A stretch of DNA of 5,957 nucleotides, taken from assembly GCA_031259505.1 (NCBI GenBank), contig JAIRLL010000111.1:1-5957 (forward strand), in the 5' to 3' direction. Shown piece by piece: positions 1 through 5,037 of this stretch. The position numbers and the translations under genes are program-made. The notes under the pieces were generated by a model. The model was not told the DNA's origin, searched no databases, and was given only the letters and a program-made list of their open reading frames with translations. Numbering within the stretch: position 1 is the first letter of the stretch; each line of letters starts with the position of its first letter. Origin of the DNA: Tannerella sp. (lineage in GTDB: Bacteria; Bacteroidota; Bacteroidia; Bacteroidales; Tannerellaceae).

Positions 1-133
1 TCCAGCGGGCTGATAATAAGCAAATAACGAAACATGTCATTGGTAGGAACGAAGCAATCCAGCAGGCTGACAGTAAGCAACTAACGAAACATGTCACTGG
101 CAGGCGTGAAGCAATCCGGCGGGCTGACAGTAA
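1..133. repeat. 57-bp tandem repeat, about 2.3 copies, REP-like
   Basis: Unit 1 spans 1-57 and unit 2 spans 58-114, with 48 of 57 bases identical. A third, partial unit at 115-133 matches unit 2 at 17 of 19 positions and then diverges. The array probably continues past the left edge. Each unit contains a core of the form GTCAYTGG.AGG followed by GAAGCAATCC. From memory this resembles a dispersed intergenic palindromic repeat (GTCATTGCGAG...GAAGCAATCC) found in many bacteria; I could not search for it. The unit length is a multiple of three and one minus-strand frame stays open through it. However, it shows no start codon, no family resemblance and no protein-like composition, so I treat it as non-coding. 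Confidence 0.8.
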
Positions 134-208
134 TCCGAACCCGAATTGCCGCGTCGCTACGCTCCCCGCAAAGTCCTGCCTTTGACTACCGTCGAACTTC
201 GTTTCAGG

Positions 209-242
209 AAAACCGGAGCGGGAACAGTTCCCCGCCCCGGTT
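209..242 (-). terminator. probable transcription terminator hairpin after the 319-999 gene
   Basis: Read on the minus strand, the arms AACCGG.GCGGG and CCCGC.CCGGTT pair over 11 base pairs with one internal mismatch. Two more A-T pairs close a small loop around CTG next to a bulged G. The T-tract is short: TTTT, of which two bases are in the stem. A competing candidate lies nearer the gene: a 5-bp stem GCAGT-CAT-ACTGC (294-282) followed by CGG and six T. Either or both could end the transcript. The weak T-tract here and the weak stem there keep confidence moderate. Confidence 0.4.
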
Positions 243-287
243 ACTGCCGGTACACCTATCCCCCGATATGGCAAAAAACCGGCAGTA
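242..287. repeat. 10-bp perfect inverted repeat with a 26-base loop
   Basis: TACTGCCGGT at 242-251 is exactly complementary to ACCGGCAGTA at 278-287. The arms do not extend in either direction. The element abuts the hairpin at 211-242, so the transcript downstream of the membrane-protein gene could fold into two stacked hairpins. Its role is unknown: it could be a transcript 3'-end structure, part of a dispersed repeat together with the 57-base units, or a protein binding site. Confidence 0.55.
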
Positions 288-318
288 TGACTGCGCATGT
301 ACAATGCGGCGCTGCACA

Positions 319-999
319 TCAATGCTGCTCTTCGATGTTTTTCGAAAGCGTGCCGTAGATGGAGGCCTGGCATCCGATAAAGAATGCCATGGTCGCAACA
401 ATCAGAGCCAGCAGCACAAGAATAGAAATGAAACCCACCATGACGGAAGCTATCCCCATGGATTCCAGAGAATCCGCTCCGATAATGATGCGATAGCTGA
501 TCATTGCGAAAAACATGGAGATAATCGTCCAGACGATGAAGGAAGCGATACAGATCGTTACCGTGACGAATAATATGGTCCATTTGTTACCGTAAGTCAG
601 CTTGTTGCTCATCCGTATGGCTTCGGCCGCGTTAAGTCCCTTGTCGAGCAGAAGCAGGATGGCGAGCGACCAGGCCAGCGACACGACAATGGCGGGAATG
701 TACAGGAACAGCGCCGCTCCGATGATGCCTATTGCCATCAGGCCGAAAGTCAGGAAATATTCGCCCATGTAGCGGTAGTACTTTTTGTCAAAGATAGTGA
801 GTGGCGAAAACACTTCGCCACGGCTCAACAGCAGCGGCAGCGTACAGATGGCTATCGTTGTGCCCACGTTCACGTACGGAATCCATATCGTGACAATCCA
901 CAGGACAAGCGCCCCCAGCAACGAGGGGACATTCTTCATACCGTACCTGAATCCTTCGCTCAGGACGGTTACATAATCAAGTTTTTTTCTTGCGTTCAT
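319..999 (-). CDS. polytopic inner-membrane protein, 226 aa, function unknown
   Basis: The protein has about six hydrophobic segments: roughly residues 24-40, 45-60, 80-100, 102-118, 140-168 and 183-209. The N-terminus is short, charged and probably cytoplasmic (MNARKKLDYV), and the soluble tail is brief (LSKNIEEQH). The loop around 119-139 (DKGLNAAEAIRMSNKLTYGN) has the pattern 'eALr.S..lt.G...' seen in broad families of multi-span proteins such as the YciC/DUF975-like and glycerophosphodiesterase membrane-domain groups. This is a loose resemblance, not a firm assignment. The ATG at 997-999 is the only good start: an upstream ATG opens a four-codon frame that ends in TAG. It starts 48 bases after the 1048-1713 gene with no terminator between them, so the two are probably co-transcribed. 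No enzyme motif is visible. The leader is A/T-rich with no clear Shine-Dalgarno sequence, which is normal for Bacteroidota. Confidence 0.85.
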   Translation of the reverse strand: MNARKKLDYVTVLSEGFRYGMKNVPSLLGALVLWIVTIWIPYVNVGTTIAICTLPLLLSRGEVFSPLTIFDKKYYRYMGEYFLTFGLMAIGIIGAALFLYIPAIVVSLAWSLAILLLLDKGLNAAEAIRMSNKLTYGNKWTILFVTVTICIASFIVWTIISMFFAMISYRIIIGADSLESMGIASVMVGFISILVLLALIVATMAFFIGCQASIYGTLSKNIEEQH

Positions 1000-1047
1000 A
1001 ATACTAAAGTTTATTCATTTTAATTTGTTTTTCTTTGTTTCGTCATT

Positions 1048-1713
1048 TCACGGGCGAGGGGCTTGCGGCATGTCGGGCATCGAATATGCCGGCGCCTCGG
1101 GGCGTGTGTTTTTGATTGCCGCCCATCCGACGAGCAGCAGGATAAAGGCCACCAGATCCAGTATGCCTTCAAAAACACCTCCTATAAAGGGAATCCATCC
1201 GAGTAGTGTCCCTATGATCAGAAGAATCTGCGAAGCAAACAGTTTGCCTGCGCCGCTGCGTGCTGCGGCCGGAAATGTCGGCGAACTTTTCAATGCAGAA
1301 TAGCCTGTCATCATCAGGATAAAGGCGACAATGTTGATAATCCCGCCGATAAGCCATCCGACGAGAGGAAACTGAGTCATCACCTCGCCCACCATTCCGA
1401 GAATAACGCCCGTACGGATTTTCCTGACGGCCGCGCTGTCGCCGGCATCCAGTATTTCGGCAAAACGTCCCAGTCCCAGCATGTACATCACGTAACCGCC
1501 AATGATGGCGGCAGTCAGCAGTAAGAGGAAATTCGAAAGTCCGTCTGCTCCGGGGACGTTGCCGCCGCCGGCAAAAGGCGAAAAGGTGTTTGCTGCCGAC
1601 ATGATCGATTCGATCGGGTCGACAATGGAGTGCAGTATTCCGGCTATGGAATACAGCAGTATCCCGTTAAAAATCATTGCGGTCGCTTTTGACCACTGTT
1701 CATTCTTTGTCAT
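1048..1713 (-). CDS. polytopic membrane protein with internally duplicated module, 221 aa
   Basis: I chose the ATG at 1711-1713. The frame can be extended three codons to a TTG at 1720-1722, but the ATG opens a normal N-terminus (MTKNEQWSK). Hydrophobic segments fall near residues 13-32, 60-80, 102-116, 118-138, 160-175 and 182-198. The second half is an internal duplication. Residues 98-144 and 157-203 align with a period of 59 residues, sharing the pattern G....P.(V/I)G....GI..(I/L)VAFIL...G..A(L/I)K. Each copy looks like a two-helix membrane hairpin ending in a basic residue. The C-terminal tail is proline-rich (TRPEAPAYSMPDMPQAPRP) and probably disordered. The N-terminal half has a glycine-rich loop (FAGGGNVPGADG). 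I do not recognise the family. The gene probably forms a transcription unit with the downstream membrane-protein gene at 319-999. Confidence 0.85.
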   Translation of the reverse strand: MTKNEQWSKATAMIFNGILLYSIAGILHSIVDPIESIMSAANTFSPFAGGGNVPGADGLSNFLLLLTAAIIGGYVMYMLGLGRFAEILDAGDSAAVRKIRTGVILGMVGEVMTQFPLVGWLIGGIINIVAFILMMTGYSALKSSPTFPAAARSGAGKLFASQILLIIGTLLGWIPFIGGVFEGILDLVAFILLLVGWAAIKNTRPEAPAYSMPDMPQAPRP

Positions 1714-1851
1714 AATTTTCAATATTTCAGGTTTATAATTAATAGTGTCTTATCATTCATTCAATACTCTCCGCCGCCTTGACGGGGCGCGTCCGTCGTC
1801 ATTGATATCCATGATTACAGGATACTTGCATTGACTGCCCTGCCAGGTTGG
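1714..1851. other. spacer upstream of the 1048-1713 gene
   Basis: This stretch must hold the promoter of the two downstream membrane-protein genes if the terminator at 1852-1888 works. I found no good match to the Bacteroidota -7 element (TAnnTTTG). A short minus-strand frame (1812-1756) could encode an 18-residue peptide starting MDINDDGR. It has no supporting evidence, and a weak GACGG/CCGTC stem lies inside it. The last 45 bases before the start codon are A/T-rich, as expected for a Bacteroidota leader. Confidence 0.4.
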
Positions 1852-1888
1852 TTTAAAAAGAGAACCGCGACCAGTCACGGCTCTCTTT
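1852..1888 (-). terminator. strong Rho-independent terminator after the beta-barrel gene
   Basis: On the minus strand AAAGAGAGCCGTGA pairs with TCGCGGTTCTCTTT around the loop CTGG. The stem has up to 14 base pairs (1857-1870 with 1875-1888), including two G-T wobbles, and runs into a stretch of T residues (1859-1855) and then TTTAAACC-type sequence in the transcript direction. It lies about 40 bases beyond the stop codon of the 1929-2648 gene. Read from the plus strand the hairpin is followed by CCGTGTG with no T-tract, so it should work for minus-strand transcription only. Confidence 0.85.
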
Positions 1889-1928
1889 CCGTGTGTATTA
1901 CTTTTACTGATTCACTTGAATCCTTTTT

Positions 1929-2648
1929 TTAGAAGACCCACCCCAGGCGGATAGACGGATTGAACCGCGTACCGATAGAGAATTGATCCACCTTGTTTTT
2001 CGGCTCTACGGTCGCGGTCTTACCTTCTTCGGTGGTTTCGATAACCGGATTTTTCAGCGAATTGGATTCGAAGCCAAGCCCTATTTCGGCGCCTGCGAAC
2101 AGGTGTTTTGCGAAATAGTAGTTGAAGCCGCCGAGCAGGGCGCCTCCGAACTGGTTGAACAGCCCTCCTTCGTTGTAGGTGATCTGTTTAAAATCACGCG
2201 CTTCGGTGATGGAAGTAGTCGACACGGTAGAGATAGTCACTTCCACGCCCACGTAGGGAGCCAGCCGTTCGGCGCCGTCGAAGTAATAAGCGATACCCGG
2301 CGAGAAACTGACCATGGAAGCCTTGTCCGTAGAAGACGACCATTCTTCGGCCGTCTTTCCGTTGTCGTCGTTCTGCGAGAACGAACTCAGCCCAAGCCCC
2401 AGACGGATACCGATCCTGTCGGACGCCATATACGTCGCTCTGATCTGCCCCTTCTGGAGATTGATACTGTTGCCCTCTGCCTCGAATGGCGAAAAGCCCG
2501 CTTCCAGGATGAACTGCCCTTTTTCCGCTTTAAAATCGCTGCCAGCCGGCTGGCTCACGCCCGGTTTAATCTCACTCTCGACCACCTGGCCCTTCACTGC
2601 GGTCAGCGTCATCGCAACCGCTACTAATACTAATAAATTCTTTTTCAT
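1929..2648 (-). CDS. small outer-membrane beta-barrel protein, 239 aa
   Basis: The N-terminus is a typical signal peptide (MKKNLLVLVAVAMTLTAVKG), with cleavage expected near residue 20, just before QVVES. The mature chain alternates amphipathic strands with polar loops: about 45-54, 65-75, 78-90, 111-123, 129-142, 163-178, 182-195 and 222-239. This fits an eight-stranded barrel. It ends in aromatic WVF with a terminal phenylalanine, the usual BAM-recognition ending of outer-membrane barrels. The motif LEAGFSPF followed by a segment like IRATYMASDRIGIRLGLG matches the pattern of the common Bacteroidales small 'outer membrane beta-barrel protein' families. The substrate, if any, is unknown. It follows the lipoprotein gene by 61 A/T-rich bases with no hairpin, so the two may be co-transcribed; the strong terminator behind it ends the unit. 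Confidence 0.9.
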   Translation of the reverse strand: MKKNLLVLVAVAMTLTAVKGQVVESEIKPGVSQPAGSDFKAEKGQFILEAGFSPFEAEGNSINLQKGQIRATYMASDRIGIRLGLGLSSFSQNDDNGKTAEEWSSSTDKASMVSFSPGIAYYFDGAERLAPYVGVEVTISTVSTTSITEARDFKQITYNEGGLFNQFGGALLGGFNYYFAKHLFAGAEIGLGFESNSLKNPVIETTEEGKTATVEPKNKVDQFSIGTRFNPSIRLGWVF

Positions 2649-2709
2649 TTTGTTTCAAGATTAAATTAATTAATAAATAAGATATATGTTCTTTTTTCTT
2701 TTGTTGCAC

Positions 2710-4092
2710 TCAGTTGAGGCTCGCCGGGCTGCGGACGAAGCGTTCGCGCAGTTGCTGCAGATCCGGGATACCCGTTTTGACCCGGCGGTAAGGCGACGCT
2801 TCGGGCAGGCCTTTCACGGCAGCCGTCTTTTCGACCGGTTTGCTCAGATATCGTACATCCGTACTGATGCCGGTTTCGTCGAAAACTGCCACGAGCTTCA
2901 TTTCTTCCGGGCTTATGCTCCCGGTAACGACTTTACTCCGCCCGAAGGCGTTGATATAAACCGAATAATTGGCGGCGGTCGTCCCTTCATAATGATGTAC
3001 CTCTACGAGATAATTGCCCGTCAGTTTAGCTTCGGGCCAGTAGATATTTTCCGGGCCGTGCGAAACACGGTTATCATAATCCAGCTTGCCTCCCGATGCG
3101 GAGTTTTTGTGATTCCAGTAGATCTCTTCGCCGTTCGGGTCGATCACATGCAGATCAATATCGTTCACATTATTCCAGGTCAGCGTCACCTTGATCTCGC
3201 CGTAACCGCTGATTAATATGTGGTCGCCCAGCATGATATTCATTTCGGTTTCCGGACGGCCTATATCGGAGATGTAGTCTCCCACCAGGCCGGACATCCC
3301 TGACAGGGTATTCGACAGACAGTAGGAAACATCGGTGCGGCATTTCACGATATTCCTCACTGCGGAACCTAACGAGCCGCCCTCCAGGGCGAGTTTGGTC
3401 GTTTGGATGTACCGATTGTCCGGGATGGCTTCGTCGAGCATATCCACAAAATTGGAGGCAAAATCAATAAAGGCCGTCGGGTCTCCGGTACGCATACTCA
3501 TCATGGACGGAATCGCTTTTATGCCGTACCCTATGCCGATCAGGAGAAGTCGTCCGTCTTCCTTAAGTTCCTCATAGAAGGCGTTACCCAGTCTTTTCCA
3601 GTCGATAGACCGTGTAGAGACAGGATCGTTCAGAAATGCATAAAACCCGTCGTCCCAGTCCACGCCCGTTTCCATGTTGCGATAGACCATGATTTCGCCC
3701 GTTTCGTCTATAACCGCCATATCCGCCTGCGTACCCGAAAAGTTATTCAACACGAAATAGGTATCGTCGTGTATATACAACAGCGGATAGCCTTCTTCCG
3801 AAAAAAGAATACCGAAGTGATCCTCCGTTACGCGGTCGCTCACGACGGCGAGAACCGGTCTTCCGGTTTCCGGATCATTTATGACCGCGATATCGGTTTC
3901 TCCATCGGTGGCATAATAATTGATACCGTCTTCTTCCGGGTTCAATGCCACATTTAGCAGGGAACCTTCGGGGTAGTCCACTTCCGGTTCCTCATTGTCG
4001 CCGGAGCCTCCGTGCGTGTCGTCTCCACAACCGGAAAACAGCAGCGCCGCAAAGAACAGCCCCCATGTAAACAAATTCTTTCTCATTTTCAT
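2710..4092 (-). CDS. lipoprotein with C-terminal DUF2135/YfaP-like domain, 460 aa
   Basis: The signal peptide ends in a lipobox (LLFSGC, Cys22). Straight after it come GDD and then a Gly/Asp/Glu-rich linker (residues 23-43). Acidic residues right behind the cysteine fit Bacteroidota surface-export signals, so the protein is probably anchored on the cell surface. Residues 44-160 are beta-rich and contain repeated short hairpins. Residues 161-295 are more helical, with a Cys251/Cys258 pair that could form a disulfide. Residues 298-384 match the DUF2135/YfaP pattern well: VTLTWNNVNDIDLHVIDPNG, then GGKLDYDN, GPENIYWPEAK and YLVEVHHYEG. A tail of about 75 residues follows. DUF2135 domains have no established biochemical role; they occur in secreted and extracytoplasmic proteins. 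A second ATG two codons downstream (4084-4086) could also be used. A 7-base tandem repeat runs almost up to the start codon. Confidence 0.9.
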   Translation of the reverse strand: MKMRKNLFTWGLFFAALLFSGCGDDTHGGSGDNEEPEVDYPEGSLLNVALNPEEDGINYYATDGETDIAVINDPETGRPVLAVVSDRVTEDHFGILFSEEGYPLLYIHDDTYFVLNNFSGTQADMAVIDETGEIMVYRNMETGVDWDDGFYAFLNDPVSTRSIDWKRLGNAFYEELKEDGRLLLIGIGYGIKAIPSMMSMRTGDPTAFIDFASNFVDMLDEAIPDNRYIQTTKLALEGGSLGSAVRNIVKCRTDVSYCLSNTLSGMSGLVGDYISDIGRPETEMNIMLGDHILISGYGEIKVTLTWNNVNDIDLHVIDPNGEEIYWNHKNSASGGKLDYDNRVSHGPENIYWPEAKLTGNYLVEVHHYEGTTAANYSVYINAFGRSKVVTGSISPEEMKLVAVFDETGISTDVRYLSKPVEKTAAVKGLPEASPYRRVKTGIPDLQQLRERFVRSPASLN

Positions 4093-4093
4093 T

Positions 4094-4142
4094 CTATTAA
4101 CTATTAACTAATCACTAACCACTAACCACTAACCACTATTTA
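4094..4142 (-). repeat. 7-bp tandem repeat, seven copies, abutting the lipoprotein start codon
   Basis: On the plus strand the units are CTATTAA (4094), CTATTAA (4101), CTAATCA (4108), CTAACCA (4115), CTAACCA (4122), CTAACCA (4129) and CTATTTA (4136), in perfect 7-base register. On the minus strand this is a TGGTTAG/TTAATAG array ending one base before the ATG of the 2710-4092 gene. The three central copies are identical and the outer ones degenerate. The array lies outside any reading frame, so copy-number change would alter leader length and sequence rather than the protein. It overlaps the last bases of the LRR-tail remnant (4136-4142). Confidence 0.9.
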
Positions 4143-4180
4143 AATATTTTCTCTGTCCAGCCGCTACGGCCGGCGATGAT
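4136..4180 (-). pseudogene. remnant copy of the 3' end of a BspA-like LRR gene
   Basis: Read on the minus strand, 4180-4136 encodes IIAGRSGWTEKIFK followed by TAG. The LRR gene at 5038-5957 ends in IVAGSSGWTEKVYVY and then TAA. At DNA level 4149-4180 matches 5054-5085 at 29 of 32 bases, with 17 consecutive identical bases at 4149-4165. Similarity stops at 4180, ten bases past the stop codon of the 4191-4982 gene; the frame hits a TGA a few codons further up. It has no start and is too short to function. It is best read as the leftover C-terminal sorting-domain end of an LRR paralog, or as a trace of recombination with such a gene. Confidence 0.75.
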
Positions 4181-4186
4181 TCGCCG
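4171..4186. repeat. 6-bp perfect hairpin at the edge of the LRR-tail remnant
   Basis: CGGCGA (4171-4176) and TCGCCG (4181-4186) pair around a four-base loop. The loop covers the point where similarity to the LRR gene tail ends. There is no T-tract on either side, so I do not call it a terminator. It could slow polymerase or mark the recombination junction, but it could also be chance in GC-rich sequence. Confidence 0.4.
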
Positions 4187-4190
4187 TCTT

Positions 4191-4982
4191 TTACGGTTTC
4201 ACAAATTCATCTCCACTGTCCTTACCTCTATAATACCTTTCTCCTAAAACACCCCGGCCCGTCTCGTCGGCTTCTTCGGAGGTTCCGTCACTGTAGTGTA
4301 TTTTTGCTTTGCCCAAAGGTTTATTCGAACCGATGCCGGTTATTTTCAGTATGAGCCACAGCAGGGCCAGCGCCAGAATGATAATGATCAGTATGCTGAC
4401 AAAAGTCATAGTCACTACCAGCGTTCCGATACTCCCAAGCAGGTAAACGAACGAGCAGAAGAAAGCCCCTTTCACGTTAGCTCCATAACTGCGGAAAAAC
4501 ATAACCAACTGTACGATCTGCATAATCGCCAATAATATAATCACAATGAAAGCGAACGCCGGAAAAAAGGCTGCAAAAAGCATCAGGAGTGCAAGGCCGC
4601 CGAGATAAGAGTAGATCCCTAACCGGTAATCGCATAACGTATCACCGTTTGCAAAAACATCGCTCATTACATCCATGAAATAAAGCGCCTGATTATAGAC
4701 GATGCCTCCCAGGAGAACGAAATTAATGATTGCCCATAACCATCCTACACGGTCGGGGGTACAAAACCATATCGGACTATCCGCTGTGGCTACATGCAGG
4801 ATTTCGATAGCGCATGTAACCAGAAAAAGCGTATTGGAGACGATGTAAGTCGTGCCGCGCAACACCTCGCCTTTCTTTCGTCTGAGCCGTATTACCAGCA
4901 GGATAACGGATAAAGTTAAAACAAACCACGCCATTCCGGGGTGGCCAAAAAATTGCTGCATGTAAAAAATAAATTTGTCCAT
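4191..4982 (-). CDS. polytopic membrane protein with acidic soluble tail, 263 aa
   Basis: I chose the ATG at 4980-4982 (MDKFIFYMQQFFGHPG) because an A/T-rich Bacteroidota-type leader precedes it directly. An in-frame ATG at 5019-5021 would add 13 residues and start only 16 bases after the LRR gene's stop; AAAAGGA lies right against it, too close to serve as a normal Shine-Dalgarno site. Numbering from the chosen start, hydrophobic segments lie near 17-32, 46-63, 82-103, 125-150, 150-164, 174-190 and 190-214. A basic cluster (RLRRKK) follows the first. Residues 219-263 are soluble and charged, with SDGTSEEADETGRGVLGERY and then a YRGKDSGDEF stretch. I do not recognise the family, and no catalytic motif is clear. 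The gene is flanked on both sides by copies of the LRR gene tail, which is unusual. It may be co-transcribed with the LRR gene upstream, since no terminator separates them. Confidence 0.85.
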   Translation of the reverse strand: MDKFIFYMQQFFGHPGMAWFVLTLSVILLVIRLRRKKGEVLRGTTYIVSNTLFLVTCAIEILHVATADSPIWFCTPDRVGWLWAIINFVLLGGIVYNQALYFMDVMSDVFANGDTLCDYRLGIYSYLGGLALLMLFAAFFPAFAFIVIILLAIMQIVQLVMFFRSYGANVKGAFFCSFVYLLGSIGTLVVTMTFVSILIIIILALALLWLILKITGIGSNKPLGKAKIHYSDGTSEEADETGRGVLGERYYRGKDSGDEFVKP

Positions 4983-5037
4983 AATATAGAATTTTAAATA
5001 AATAAGTTCATAACTGATCATTCCTTTTGTAACCGGT

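Larger units (their letters stand above)
134..318. other. intergenic region downstream of the last membrane-protein gene
   Basis: No gene is supported here. Together with the tandem repeat at 1-133 it makes a gene-free stretch of 318 bases. It holds a strong hairpin at 211-242, a 10-base perfect inverted repeat at 242-251/278-287, and a short hairpin at 282-294 that on the minus strand is followed by six T residues (278-273). A plus-strand open frame from 91 to 573 crosses this region but runs antisense into the membrane-protein gene. It has no domain-like character and is not accepted as a gene. Confidence 0.6.

Noticed and set aside
1..133. Tandem repeat considered as a CRISPR array
   Set aside because: The whole 57-base period is conserved, with no unique spacers between repeats, and no cas genes are present.
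91..573. 160-residue plus-strand open frame
   Set aside because: It begins in the tandem repeat and runs antisense into the membrane-protein gene. Its composition (many Arg, Ser, Asp, Asn and no domain pattern) is that of a shadow frame.
1756..1812. 18-residue leader-peptide-like frame upstream of the 1048-1713 gene
   Set aside because: It has no regulatory codon run, no attenuator with a T-tract after it and no initiation signal; frames this short are expected by chance.
1983..2627. 214-residue plus-strand open frame
   Set aside because: It is entirely antisense to the outer-membrane barrel gene, which has a clear signal peptide, strand pattern and terminal Phe. The antisense product has no recognisable features.
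2649..2709. Possible Bacteroidota -7 promoter element (TAATCTTG) upstream of the barrel gene
   Set aside because: It has one mismatch to TAnnTTTG, sits only about 10 bases from the start codon, and has no partner -33 element at the right distance.
3403..3957. 184-residue plus-strand open frame
   Set aside because: It is antisense to the lipoprotein gene, which has a lipobox and DUF2135 motifs. The frame is open because of the codon usage on the other strand.
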